DNA of 28,353 nucleotides, from the NCBI GenBank assembly GCA_041635475.1, contig JBFKVA010000024.1, positions 1 to 28,353 of the forward strand. Reading direction: 5' to 3'. Source of the stretch: GCA-020352575 sp041635475 (GTDB lineage Bacteria > Actinomycetota > Acidimicrobiia > Spongiisociales > JAENVV01). A model generated the notes under the pieces. It searched no databases. It worked only from the letters and a program-made list of their open reading frames with translations, and had not been told where the DNA came from. Shown in pieces: positions 14,883-22,667 of this stretch. Made by a program: the position numbers and the translations under genes. The number at the start of each line of letters is the position of its first letter. Position 1 is the first letter of the stretch.

Positions 14883-15455
14883 TCACGGCAGGACGCGTTC
14901 GGCGGACCCGTCGTAGGTGACCACCTCGAGCGCCGAGATTCCGTCGGGGAGCGTCACCAGGGCCACGCCGTCCCGGATGAATGAGGCGACAGAGATCCCG
15001 GTCCCGGTCCTCAGCATCACGTGCGACCGGTCGATCCCGGGTGCCCAAGCGACGAGCACGTTCCCGTTGAGGTCCCCGACCGGCACCCGCACCGCGGCCG
15101 GCGGGCTCAGATCCTCCCAACAGACATCGCCGTCCCATCCCCGCCCGATGACGGCGACACACCACTGCCCGTCCTCGAAGGAGAGGAAGAGATCCTGCTG
15201 GCCACACGGGCCCACCGTCCGCGAAACGTGGGTGACCTCCCCGCTGAGGCCGGTGAGGAAGGCCGCCTCCTCGGGCAGGTAGCGGCCGGGGCGACTGAAC
15301 AGCACCACGTCGGCCCCTTCGACCTCCCTCGTGTTGCCGAACTCGTCGCCGATCTCCAGGTCGCCACAGCTCCGCAGCCCGGCCAGGGCCTCCTCGTCCA
15401 CGGAGCAGGCTGCCACCATCGTCAGGACCACGAGCGCGAGTGCGATCGACCGCAT
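14883..15455 (-). CDS. predicted lipoprotein of unknown function
   Basis: 190 aa. The signal peptide MRSIALALVVLTMVAAC ends in a lipobox (V-A-A-Cys17), so the protein is probably lipid-anchored outside the membrane. The mature part has four more cysteines (near residues 30, 84, 99 and 112), suggesting disulfides in an exported beta-rich domain, and many charged loops (RGWDGDVCWEDLSPP, VGDLNGNVLVAWAPG). I do not recognise a family. It is preceded by a TATCCT box 7 nt from its ATG and ends one base from the convergent decarboxylase gene. The next upstream gene on the same strand is the large unknown membrane-anchored protein. Confidence 0.75.
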   Translation of the reverse strand: MRSIALALVVLTMVAACSVDEEALAGLRSCGDLEIGDEFGNTREVEGADVVLFSRPGRYLPEEAAFLTGLSGEVTHVSRTVGPCGQQDLFLSFEDGQWCVAVIGRGWDGDVCWEDLSPPAAVRVPVGDLNGNVLVAWAPGIDRSHVMLRTGTGISVASFIRDGVALVTLPDGISALEVVTYDGSAERVLP

Positions 15456-15462
15456 GCCATCG

Positions 15463-15468
15463 AGGATA
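15463..15468 (-). promoter_or_regulatory. putative -10 box (TATCCT) of leaderless lipoprotein gene
   Basis: TATCCT on the minus strand ends 7 nt before the ATG at 15455. It lies in the 36-bp gap after the 894-aa gene, so the lipoprotein may have its own start. Confidence 0.5.
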
Positions 15469-15491
15469 TGGCCCGGTGGCGGATACCGGGG

Positions 15492-18176
15492 CTACCTCAC
15501 ATCCCATTCCTCGGCCAGGAATCCCCGTTCGATGTCGAATGTGGCACCGTCGATCGTGATCGTTCCCTTCCCGCCGGAGATGCGGAGCGTGAACTCCGGG
15601 GCACAGTCGCACCGGCCGTGCCCTCCGCAACCCGAGTCGCAGATCGGCGTCATCTGGCCGACGACCTGGAGGGTGTGGTCGAGCTCCGCCCGAATGTCCG
15701 TCGTCACCCTCTCCGTGGTGTCCCACGTCTCGATCGGCACGATCTGACCCGAGTCGAGGTGGAGCTTCGAGTGGAGGATCACCTGGGTGTCGTCCTTGTT
15801 CACCTGGTCGGCTCCCGCCGTGCTGTCCGTGTTCTCCCAAGTCGACCGGGGTCGGGTCGCATGATCGTGGGCGTCGATGCCGCCGACCGGGCCGGTGAGC
15901 GTGTCGGGGGACTTGCGTTCGAGCTCATCGGGGTAGGTGGCCGCCTTCATCACCAGCGGGTAGGCGACGTCCCCCTTGACGGAGGCGTCGATGATGCCTG
16001 ATGCGGTGAGTTCCACCGGGCACTCCGGGCCCGGTCGGCCGTTCGTGCACTCCTGGGTGGCGAACATCGAGATGCCGCTCGACGCGTCCAGCGTGTACCA
16101 GTTGTCGTGGTCCTCGCAGTCGGAGGTGAGTCGGGCCCCCACGGTGGTGACGAGTTCGTAGCGAAGGCTGACGCCGACATCCACCGGTTCTTCGAGGGGC
16201 TTCTCCTGGAGGTGCTGGGACCCGGCGTCCGTGGACTTCCAGCCGGCTTCGAACACCGGGTCGCCGAGACCATGCATCCAGTCCTGGCGGCCGGCCGGGC
16301 CGGTCCGGGTCCCGGCGTACCCCTTCATGTTGGGTGCCTGCGAGACCATGTCGTAGTCGAAGATCCGAAGACGCTCATCGCCGGACGCGTCCTCGCCGTG
16401 CGGGTTGGTGCCGTCCTGGCGGCCCTTGGAGGCCATCTCGAACACCGGGTTGACCGTCTTCACCGAGAGGTGATAGACACAGCATTCGTGCCCGGCGGCC
16501 GGGCGCAGGTTCACACCGTTGAAGTAGACGGCCCAGTCGCAGTTCCCGGCGTGGTCATCGTCGTCGTGGGACGTCGGCGGCGGCGGCGGGGTCGAGCCTC
16601 CCCGCTCCCGGGTGCGGTAGTACACCCAGAATCCGCCAACGGCGATCACCAGTCCACCGAGAATGAGGAAGAGCGGGTTCCACTCCCGGTACGACCCGCC
16701 TTCGAGGTTGCCTCCGCCGGGGAGTGTGGCCTCGGTGGTGTCGGTGACCGTCGGCTGCGGTGCCTCGGACCCCTGCGTGGTGTCGACCGGCGCCTCGAAG
16801 AACACGTCGAAGAAGGAGCCAAACTCGTCGTCGACCACGGTCCCCGCGTAGAGGCAGTCGCCGTGCTCGTCCGAGTGGAGGTAATCCACGGCCGAACCCT
16901 TCATCTGCCATGACTCCGTGTAGCCCTCACCGGATCCCGCGGCCTCGAGGCGAAGCTCGCCGTTGGCGGTGACCGACCCTTCGCCGATCTGACCCGACAC
17001 GACGTCATAGAGCTTGATCGGCACCATCTCGGGCTGAACGTCGAGGGCAGGGTAGATGCCCAAGAGGGCCGTGTACTCCTTGGCGTAGTAGTCACAGCCG
17101 GAGGTCCCGTCGGTCGGCGTCTCCCATGTGCCCTGAAGGTCGACCCGGAGGTGGAGGGGTGGGCCGAGCGCCTCCCCGGGGAACGGGTCGAGGGCGATGA
17201 GCGGCGCCGGGGCGTTCGCCAGGTCCGGGAACGCCGGGTCGGAGAAGAAGGCCAGCGAGTCCGGTTGATAGGCGCCCGCCTCCGGGGTCAGGAACACAAA
17301 GGTCCGATGACCCTCGGACCCCTCCAGTTCATCGGGCCGATGGAACGTCATCCACCACTGCTGGGAGAGAAGTGTGAACGATCGGGTCGTGGCCGGTTGG
17401 AAGAAGTCGCCTCCATTGTCGAGGCGCAGCATCGACCATCCGGAACCGGGCTGGCACCGGGTCACATGGGCCCGGGCGGTGTCCTTGAAGATGTCGTTCG
17501 GGGCGAACTCCGCCGGCCAGGCCGGCTCGCCCGTCAACCGATCGGCGGTTCCGATCTCGATGATGTTCCCTCCGCAGCCGTCGTCGAGGGTGAAGGCGGG
17601 ATCGGCGATTCGACCGCCCCGCACGATGACCGTTCCCACAAAGGACAGGTCCCCGGTGAAGTCGGGGTCCCTCACCACGATCACGTCGTCCCCGCCCAAG
17701 GACTGGATGCCCGGGTCGTCAAGGTCGAGCCCCAGCCGACCTCCCAGGCTGTCTCCCCCGACCGGGCCCGAGGGGGGAACCCAGAAGCCGTCGTCGGGCA
17801 ACGACACCGGGACGAGGACGGGGTTCCCGACCTCGTCGAACGTGATGCTGACGAGCGAGTCGGCAGGGCCCCCACTCGAGTCGGGAAAGTCCGGGCCGCC
17901 GAGGTTGAAACGAGCCTCGACCACCGAATCGAGCGCAAATGGGTCGGTGGCGGCCGGCGGCAGTCCCACGTCACCGCCCATCGGGTTGAGCGGGGGGATC
18001 CGGTCAACCGCCCGGACCGGTGGCTTCGGCACATCGGGTTGCACCGACGCGTCGCCGTACTGATCTCGGAAATACCCGATGACGCGGGCGAGTTCGCTGT
18101 CCGCTTGGGCGAACGCCGGGCCGGCCAAGGCGGCGACGACGGCCAGCGTGAAGCAAGCGGCGATGACACGCCTCAT
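15492..18176 (-). CDS. large secreted/membrane-anchored protein of unknown function
   Basis: 894 aa. A cleavable signal peptide is clear (MRRVIAACFTLAVVAALAG...AFA, likely cut near residue 23). Residues 24-490 form an acidic Pro/Gly-rich exported region with sparse cysteines (201, 241, 361, 441). A Thr-rich stretch ending TEATLPGGG leads into one membrane helix (about 501-520), then basic YYRTRERGG, a Pro run and an acidic HDDDDH stretch. A second domain (about 545-894) follows, rich in Cys and His, with CDSGCGGHGRCDC near its end. With a cleaved signal peptide and one helix, that domain would face the cytoplasm. The start has purine-rich GGGAAGGA upstream and a TACGGT -10-like box at 18203-18208. 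I recognise no domain. Confidence 0.8.
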   Translation of the reverse strand: MRRVIAACFTLAVVAALAGPAFAQADSELARVIGYFRDQYGDASVQPDVPKPPVRAVDRIPPLNPMGGDVGLPPAATDPFALDSVVEARFNLGGPDFPDSSGGPADSLVSITFDEVGNPVLVPVSLPDDGFWVPPSGPVGGDSLGGRLGLDLDDPGIQSLGGDDVIVVRDPDFTGDLSFVGTVIVRGGRIADPAFTLDDGCGGNIIEIGTADRLTGEPAWPAEFAPNDIFKDTARAHVTRCQPGSGWSMLRLDNGGDFFQPATTRSFTLLSQQWWMTFHRPDELEGSEGHRTFVFLTPEAGAYQPDSLAFFSDPAFPDLANAPAPLIALDPFPGEALGPPLHLRVDLQGTWETPTDGTSGCDYYAKEYTALLGIYPALDVQPEMVPIKLYDVVSGQIGEGSVTANGELRLEAAGSGEGYTESWQMKGSAVDYLHSDEHGDCLYAGTVVDDEFGSFFDVFFEAPVDTTQGSEAPQPTVTDTTEATLPGGGNLEGGSYREWNPLFLILGGLVIAVGGFWVYYRTRERGGSTPPPPPTSHDDDDHAGNCDWAVYFNGVNLRPAAGHECCVYHLSVKTVNPVFEMASKGRQDGTNPHGEDASGDERLRIFDYDMVSQAPNMKGYAGTRTGPAGRQDWMHGLGDPVFEAGWKSTDAGSQHLQEKPLEEPVDVGVSLRYELVTTVGARLTSDCEDHDNWYTLDASSGISMFATQECTNGRPGPECPVELTASGIIDASVKGDVAYPLVMKAATYPDELERKSPDTLTGPVGGIDAHDHATRPRSTWENTDSTAGADQVNKDDTQVILHSKLHLDSGQIVPIETWDTTERVTTDIRAELDHTLQVVGQMTPICDSGCGGHGRCDCAPEFTLRISGGKGTITIDGATFDIERGFLAEEWDVR

Positions 18177-18202
18177 GTCCTTCCCTTCTCAGACCGCGCT
18201 CC

Positions 18203-18208
18203 ACCGTA
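18203..18208 (-). promoter_or_regulatory. possible -10 box (TACGGT) upstream of the 894-aa protein
   Basis: TACGGT lies 26 nt before the ATG at 18176 on the minus strand. This message would carry a short leader with a purine-rich ribosome-binding region, unlike the leaderless genes nearby. Confidence 0.35.
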
Positions 18209-18232
18209 GCGGGTGCGGCCCCGCCACCACGG

Positions 18233-18808
18233 TCACCGGCGGCCCGTCGTCTCCTCGGGGCCGTCATCGCCCCGCTCCGGGAGGCCGAGCAGACGCCTGG
18301 TCATCATGGCGGTGGCTCCCCACAGCACCTCGGCGCCAATCTCCCGGAACCAGACGTGATGCCCGCTCCAGCTCTGGAAGAACCAGGTGGATGGATCGGC
18401 GAGGTCCTCGACGGCGGGTTCGAGGACGAGTTCCACCTCACTGGGGTCGGGACGCAGGGCGGGGGTCGGTTCGACGAGCCCGACCACCGGGATGACGTAG
18501 CGAAGGTACTCGACCGTGTGGATCGGTTCGAGGTGACCGAGGATCCGCACGCTGGTCGGATCTATGCCCACCTCCTCCTCGGCCTCCCTGAGCGCGGTTC
18601 CCACGGGACCGCCGTCGCCGGGGTGGGGCTTTCCCCCGGGGAACGCCAGGTCGCCCTTGTGGGTCGGCATGTGCATGGGCCGCTTCGTGAACAGCACCCG
18701 CAGGGCACCTTCCCGTTCGTAGAGGGGGACGAGGACGGCTGCGAACACGCCCTCCGCCACATCCGGGACCCCGGGCACGACACCCGGGAGGAGCACTGGG
18801 TCGACCAT
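18233..18808 (-). CDS. NUDIX hydrolase, CoA-pyrophosphatase (NudL/YeaB) type
   Basis: 191 aa. Residues about 57-82 carry FPGGKPHPGDGGPVG followed by the Nudix helix REAEEEVGI. The form FPGGK-x-HPGDG-xPV-xTALRE is typical of the NudL/NUDT7 group, which splits coenzyme A or its esters into 3',5'-ADP and phosphopantetheine. TKRPMHMPTHKGDLAFPGG also matches that group. The ATG at 18808 is chosen because TACGAT sits 7 nt upstream; the longer open frame runs into the divergent gene's promoter. The substrate assignment is by family resemblance. Confidence 0.85.
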   Translation of the reverse strand: MVDPVLLPGVVPGVPDVAEGVFAAVLVPLYEREGALRVLFTKRPMHMPTHKGDLAFPGGKPHPGDGGPVGTALREAEEEVGIDPTSVRILGHLEPIHTVEYLRYVIPVVGLVEPTPALRPDPSEVELVLEPAVEDLADPSTWFFQSWSGHHVWFREIGAEVLWGATAMMTRRLLGLPERGDDGPEETTGRR

Positions 18809-18815
18809 CCCAGCG

Positions 18816-18821
18816 ATCGTA
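18816..18821 (-). promoter_or_regulatory. putative -10 box (TACGAT) of leaderless NUDIX gene
   Basis: TACGAT on the minus strand ends 7 nt before the ATG at 18808, supporting that start. Confidence 0.5.
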
Positions 18822-18884
18822 CTCGGGAGTCGGATCTGAGCGGGGTGGACCCATCGAAGCTCAGGCCCCAAGGCCCTCCATCGG

Positions 18885-18890
18885 TACTCT
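18885..18890 (+). promoter_or_regulatory. putative -10 box (TACTCT) of the GNAT gene
   Basis: TACTCT ends 9 nt before the ATG at 18900, slightly further than the 6-7 nt seen for other genes. No Shine-Dalgarno is visible. Confidence 0.4.
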
Positions 18891-18899
18891 GCACCGGCG

Positions 18900-19457
18900 A
18901 TGGACCTCGCCCAGCTCCCGAGGCGCACCCAACGCCTCGTCCTCTCCCCCTTCCAGCGCCGCGACGTCGACCCCCTGGTCGACGCCATTCAATCGTCGCT
19001 CCCCGAACTGACCCGGTGGCTGCCCTGGCCGCATGCCGGCTACGACCGCGTCGACGCCCTCCGGTTCATCCGCGATTCCTCGAAAGCGTGGCGAGAGCAG
19101 CGGGCCTTCGACTTCGCCATTCGCCGCCCGGACGAGGAGGTCCACCTGGGGAACGTCTCGATCTGGTACACGTCACGACCGAACGGGTGTGGCGAGATCG
19201 GCTACTGGGTGCGAACGAGCGAAACGTCGTCGGGCATCGCCACCGAGGCGACGGACGCGATGATCCGGGTTGGGTTCGAAGAGCTCGGGCTTCACCGCAT
19301 CACACTCAGGGTGGCGGAGGGGAACCGCCCCTCGGAGCGGATCGCCGAGAAGCTCGGATTCACGCTGGAGGGCACCCTGCGCGAGGTGATCAAGGTCGGC
19401 GACACCCGGATGGACCACACTCTCTACTCCCTCCTCCGCCACGAGCGCCTCTCGTAG
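18900..19457 (+). CDS. GNAT acetyltransferase, RimJ/RimL type
   Basis: 185 aa. The opening RRTQRLVLSPFQRRDVDPL, the strand GEIGYWVRTSETSSGIATEA (acetyl-CoA-binding turn in a variant form) and the C-terminal RITLRVAEGNRPSERIAEKLGF followed by LEGTLRE are typical of the RimJ/RimL N-acetyltransferases that modify ribosomal or other protein N-termini. Many members act on other amines, so the substrate is open. It is divergent from the NUDIX gene and convergent with the Lrp-type regulator, 5 bp from its stop. Confidence 0.87.
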   Translation: MDLAQLPRRTQRLVLSPFQRRDVDPLVDAIQSSLPELTRWLPWPHAGYDRVDALRFIRDSSKAWREQRAFDFAIRRPDEEVHLGNVSIWYTSRPNGCGEIGYWVRTSETSSGIATEATDAMIRVGFEELGLHRITLRVAEGNRPSERIAEKLGFTLEGTLREVIKVGDTRMDHTLYSLLRHERLS

Positions 19458-19462
19458 CGACC

Positions 19463-19933
19463 TCACCTGGCCGGCGGGCGCTCGGCCGCCTCCCGGGTGA
19501 TGACGGTCCCGACCTTGGGCGAACTCGTGACGATGTTGGTCAGGGTGGCGGCTCCCAGCCCCACCAAGCGGGAGATGAGCTCCTCGAGGTGCCCGGGCGA
19601 GGTGACCGCGGCTTCGATGAGGTGGCTCTCGGCCCCGGTGACACGATGGCACACGATCACCTCCGGGAGTTCCCGGGCCAGCGCTGCCACCCCGGCGATT
19701 GCCGCCTCGTCCCGGGCCGTCACCCGGATCGTGGCCAGGAGCGGGAGTCCGAGGGACGCGTAGTCGAGCGCCACCGAGTACCCCCGAATGAGCCCCTCCC
19801 GTTCCATGCGTCGGATCCTCTCGGCCACGGCCGGCGGGGTGAGCCCGACCTCGAGTGCGATGTCGCGGTAGCTGGCCCGGGCGTTGCGCTGGAGGGCACC
19901 CAGGATGAGCCATCCGATGTCGTCGATCTTCAC
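19463..19933 (-). CDS. Lrp/AsnC family transcriptional regulator
   Basis: 156 aa. An N-terminal winged HTH (about residues 2-50: DDIGWLILGALQRNARASYR, then GLTPPAVAERIRRMEREGLI) is followed by the RAM ligand-binding/oligomerisation domain (from about residue 55, PLLATIRVTA, with LPEVIVCHRVTGAESHLIEA). The GTG at 19933 is chosen over the TTG at 19945 because GGAGG lies 5 nt before it. Such regulators respond to amino acids. A role near the Ile and Leu genes 10 kb away cannot be claimed. A CATAGT -10-like box is at 19951-19956 on the minus strand. Confidence 0.9.
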   Translation of the reverse strand: MKIDDIGWLILGALQRNARASYRDIALEVGLTPPAVAERIRRMEREGLIRGYSVALDYASLGLPLLATIRVTARDEAAIAGVAALARELPEVIVCHRVTGAESHLIEAAVTSPGHLEELISRLVGLGAATLTNIVTSSPKVGTVITREAAERPPAR

Positions 19934-19950
19934 GGCAACCTCCAAACCTC

Positions 19951-19956
19951 ACTATG
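19951..19956 (-). promoter_or_regulatory. possible -10 box (CATAGT) of the Lrp-family gene
   Basis: CATAGT on the minus strand lies 17 nt before the GTG at 19933, leaving room for the GGAGG site. No convincing -35 box was found. The surrounding 19946-20101 segment is clearly less GC-rich than the rest of the window and holds no ORF I would support. Confidence 0.3.
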
Positions 19957-20086
19957 CCAAGCGGCCGACCCGTCGATATCACTTCGATTCGCAGTTCGTG
20001 AGGTCATACGACTTCTCACTTTGCTTTCTTGTGCCCAGCTTAGCTTCTAGCAACGATCTCTGCAGCCACAACGATCACAGGCTTGG

Positions 20087-20092
20087 TATCAT
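20087..20092 (+). promoter_or_regulatory. putative -10 box (TATCAT) of the two-small-ORF unit
   Basis: TATCAT is a close match to the -10 consensus and ends 9 nt before the ATG at 20102. It lies in the low-GC gap downstream of the divergent Lrp gene's start. Confidence 0.45.
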
Positions 20093-20101
20093 AGGTGCTA
20101 C

Positions 20102-20230
20102 ATGATCACCACCTCACGAACGGACACGATGATGAACAACTTCGGACTTCTCTATGCAGTGCTCAACCTTCGACGGGCCGGTGCACTGCACGCCAACGCC
20201 TCCTCCCACCCGATCTTCCCGAGGTTCTGA
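20102..20230 (+). CDS. small hypothetical ORF (42 aa)
   Basis: The ORF runs from ATG 20102 to TGA 20228-20230; an internal pair of ATGs at 20129/20132 would give a 33-34 aa product beginning MNNFGLLYAVLNLRRAGALH. It lies just after a good -10-like box and 2 bp before a second small ORF, followed by a strong hairpin, which together argue for a real transcript. It could be a small protein or a translated leader for the downstream ORF. I recognise no family. A leader peptide is less likely as no amino acid is enriched. Confidence 0.45.
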   Translation: MITTSRTDTMMNNFGLLYAVLNLRRAGALHANASSHPIFPRF

Positions 20231-20232
20231 CC

Positions 20233-20385
20233 ATGACATTCGATGATGCCTTCACCACCCTCATGTCCACGTGGCTCCGCCACGAGGACCTCAAGAGGAA
20301 CGGCGGGTCGATCGCCGAACTCTTCCAGGCCCGGCTGGATCTCGACCGTGCCCGCTACGTGGCGGCGGTCCAGTCCCACCGCTGA
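20233..20385 (+). CDS. small hypothetical protein (50 aa), helical
   Basis: The ORF starts at ATG 20233, 2 bp after the stop of the preceding ORF, with GAGG about 8 nt upstream (20221-20224). The protein MTFDDAFTTLMSTWLRHEDL... continues with charged, Ala/Leu-rich sequence (IAELFQARLDLDRARYVAAV), as expected for two amphipathic helices without a membrane segment or Cys. No function is recognised. Codon use is typical of the window, and a 14-bp terminator-like stem follows 22 nt after the stop, which supports it as a genuine gene. Confidence 0.62.
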   Translation: MTFDDAFTTLMSTWLRHEDLKRNGGSIAELFQARLDLDRARYVAAVQSHR

Positions 20386-20407
20386 GCCGGGACCTCCTTT
20401 CCACGCT

Positions 20408-20439
20408 CGAGGGGGCGGGCCAATGGGCCCGCCCCCTCG
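20408..20439 (+). terminator. strong GC hairpin after the small-ORF unit
   Basis: A perfect 14-bp stem: CGAGGGGGCGGGCC (20408-20421) pairs with GGCCCGCCCCCTCG (20426-20439) over the loop AATG. No U run follows, as is usual for actinobacterial terminators. Between it and the groEL terminator (20440-20561) I see no gene. Confidence 0.7.
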
Positions 20440-20561
20440 GCGTTGGTGCCATCCGAGCGCGATGACACGGCGGATCGCGCGCCTCCAGAGGCGGCTCTGC
20501 TGCCGATCGTCGCCTTCCGTCTCCGCCTTGGACGGTTGTGCCGGCGCCGCTGAGGACATGA

Positions 20562-20595
20562 AGAAGGGGAGGGCCCGAACGGACCCTCCCCTTCT
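20562..20595 (-). terminator. groEL terminator hairpin
   Basis: AGAAGGGGAGGG pairs perfectly with CCCTCCCCTTCT (12 bp, 10-nt loop) 15 nt after the groEL stop. Read on the minus strand it is followed by TCATG, so the tail is only weakly U-rich. Confidence 0.75.
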
Positions 20596-20610
20596 CGACG
20601 GACGGGGTGC

Positions 20611-22242
20611 TTAGAAATCCATGCCGTGGTCGTGGCCGCCACCACCACCAGGCATTGCCGGCTCCTTGTGGGGCTTCTCGGCGATGAGGGCCTCGGTGGT
20701 CAGGAGCAACGCCGCGATGGACGCCGCGTTCTGGAGCGCCGAGCGCGTCACCTTGGCAGGATCAGGGATCCCGGCCGCCAGGAGATCCTCGTATCCACCG
20801 GTGTCGGCGTTGAACCCGACATACCCGGAGGCGTTACGCACGGCCTCCACGACCACCCCGGGCTCCCAGCCGCCGTTGAAGGCGATCTGGCGAAGGGGCT
20901 CTTCGAGCGCCCGGCGCACGATGGCGCGCCCGACCTTCTCATCGGCCGTGCCGCCGCGGATCTTGGCGACGGCTTCCTGGGCCCGCAGCAGGGCAGTGCC
21001 GCCGCCGGGGACGATGCCCTCTTCCACGGATGCCCGGGTCGCCGACACGGCGTCCTCGATCCGGTGCTTCTTCTCCTTGAGCTCCACCTCGGTGGCCGCT
21101 CCGACCTTGATGACCACCACGCCGCCACTGAGCTTGGCCAGGCGCTCTTGCAGCTTCTCGCGGTCCCAGTCGGAGTCGGTGTTCTCGATCTCGCGCTCGA
21201 TCTGCTTGATCCGGGCGGCGACATCACCCTCGGACCCACTGCCATCCACGATGGTGGTGGCGTCCTTGGTCACGATCACCTTGCGGGCCCGACCCAAGAG
21301 GTCGAGCGTCACGCCGTCGAGCTTGAGGCCCACCTCTTCGCTGATGACGGTGGCGCCGGACAGGATGGCGATGTCCTGCAGCATGGCCTTGCGCCGCTCG
21401 CCGAAGCCGGGGGCCTTCATGGCCACCGACGGGAACGTGCCGCGGATCTTGTTGACGACCAACGTGGCAAGGGCTTCACCCTCGACGTCCTCGGCGAGCA
21501 CGACGAGCGGCTTGCCGCCCTGCATGACCTTCTCGAGAACCGGGAGCAGGTCGTTGACCGAGCCGATCTTCTGGTTGGCGATGAGGATGTACGGGTCCTC
21601 GAGCACCGCCTCTTGGGTGTCGGGGTCGGTGATGAAGTACGGCGAGATGTAGCCCTTGTCGAACTGCATGCCCTCGGTGAACTCGAGCTCGATGCCGAAC
21701 GTCTGGCCTTCCTCGACGGTGATGACACCGTCCTTGCCGACCTTGTCCATCGCCTCGGCGATGCGGGCCCCGATCTCCCGGTCGGCCGCCGAGATGGCGG
21801 CGACCGAGGCGATCTCGGCGCTCGTTTCGATGTCCTTCGAGAACTCACCGATGAACTCGACCACCTTGGCGGTCGCCGCCTCGATCCCCCGCTTCAGCTC
21901 CATGGGGTTGGCCCCTGCGGCCAGGTTGCGGAGGCCCTCACGCACGATTGCCTGGGCGAGGACGGTCGCCGTCGTCGTGCCGTCGCCGGCCACGTCGTTG
22001 GTCTTGGTGGCGACCTCCTTGACGAGCTGGGCGCCCATGTTCTCGTACGGGTCCTCGAGCTCGATCTCCTTGGCGATCGTCACGCCGTCGTTGGTGATCG
22101 TGGGCGAGCCCCACTTCTTCTCCAGTACGACGTTGCGACCCCGGGGGCCGAGCGTCACCTTGACGATGTCAGCGAGTTTGTTGACACCATCCTCGAGGGC
22201 GCGCCGGGCGTCCTCGTCAAAGCGAAGTTCTTTCGCTGCCAT
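20611..22242 (-). CDS. groEL: chaperonin GroEL (Hsp60)
   Basis: 543 aa, the usual length, ATP-driven folding chamber subunit. Starts MAAKELRFDEDARRALEDGV. The nucleotide-binding motifs VTLGPRGRNVVLEKKWG (29-45) and DVAGDGTTTATVLAQ (83-97) are intact, as is GIVPGGGTALLRA near 410. The tail is MPGGGGGHDHGMDF, instead of the longer GGM repeats. ATG 22242 has AAGGAG upstream, and the groES stop lies 20 bp upstream, so the two genes form one operon. CIRCE-type control is expected from the upstream operator. Confidence 0.98.
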   Translation of the reverse strand: MAAKELRFDEDARRALEDGVNKLADIVKVTLGPRGRNVVLEKKWGSPTITNDGVTIAKEIELEDPYENMGAQLVKEVATKTNDVAGDGTTTATVLAQAIVREGLRNLAAGANPMELKRGIEAATAKVVEFIGEFSKDIETSAEIASVAAISAADREIGARIAEAMDKVGKDGVITVEEGQTFGIELEFTEGMQFDKGYISPYFITDPDTQEAVLEDPYILIANQKIGSVNDLLPVLEKVMQGGKPLVVLAEDVEGEALATLVVNKIRGTFPSVAMKAPGFGERRKAMLQDIAILSGATVISEEVGLKLDGVTLDLLGRARKVIVTKDATTIVDGSGSEGDVAARIKQIEREIENTDSDWDREKLQERLAKLSGGVVVIKVGAATEVELKEKKHRIEDAVSATRASVEEGIVPGGGTALLRAQEAVAKIRGGTADEKVGRAIVRRALEEPLRQIAFNGGWEPGVVVEAVRNASGYVGFNADTGGYEDLLAAGIPDPAKVTRSALQNAASIAALLLTTEALIAEKPHKEPAMPGGGGGHDHGMDF

Positions 22243-22262
22243 GTGTTTCCTACTCCTTGGAA

Positions 22263-22553
22263 CTAGCCGACGACGGCGAGAAGATCACGAGCCGAGACGA
22301 TGAGGTATTCCACACCGCCGACCTTGACCTCGGTACCGCCGTACTTGCTGTAGAGGACCACGTCACCCACGGAGACATCCATGGGGACCCGGTTGCCGTT
22401 GTCATCGAGGGCCCCGGGGCCCACTGCCAGGACATCGCCCTGCTGAGGCTTCTCCTTGGCCGTGTCGGGGATGACGAGGCCCGAGGCGGTACGAGCCTCG
22501 GCATCGTCCTGCGGCCTGACGACCACACGGTCGCCGAGCGGCTTGAGGTTCAT
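22263..22553 (-). CDS. groES: co-chaperonin GroES (Hsp10)
   Basis: 96 aa, normal length. Starts MNLKPLGDRVVVRPQ, with the mobile loop region EARTASGLVIPDTAKEKPQQG and the conserved VLYSKYGGTEVKVGG near residues 66-80. It caps GroEL. ATG 22553 has AGGAGG 6 nt upstream. It is first in the groES-groEL operon and lies 73 bp downstream of the CIRCE operator. Confidence 0.98.
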   Translation of the reverse strand: MNLKPLGDRVVVRPQDDAEARTASGLVIPDTAKEKPQQGDVLAVGPGALDDNGNRVPMDVSVGDVVLYSKYGGTEVKVGGVEYLIVSARDLLAVVG

Positions 22554-22623
22554 GTCGATCCTCCTACGGAACTACGTGCTTACTGCCCCCTGGATTGGCA
22601 GTCTCAACCCGAGAGCGCTAGTG

Positions 22624-22653
22624 AGGTTAGCACTCTCCAGGCGAGAGTGATAA
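22624..22653 (-). promoter_or_regulatory. groESL promoter overlapping CIRCE
   Basis: On the minus strand a -35-like TTATCA (22648-22653) and a -10-like TAACCT (22624-22629) are 18 bp apart. Both overlap the CIRCE arms, so repressor binding would block polymerase directly. A leader of about 65 nt precedes groES. Confidence 0.6.
22627..22653. promoter_or_regulatory. CIRCE operator (HrcA site)
   Basis: TTAGCACTC-N9-GAGTGATAA matches the CIRCE consensus TTAGCACTC-N9-GAGTGCTAA at all but one base of one arm. The known role is binding of the HrcA repressor, whose activity depends on GroEL. hrcA itself is not in the window. Confidence 0.93.
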
Positions 22654-22667
22654 CGGCGGTCGTGCGG

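Noticed and set aside
20626..22266. Plus-strand ORF of 546 codons opposite groEL
   Set aside because: It is a mirror of groEL codon bias, with no start signal or domain. Antisense groEL ORFs are a known artefact.
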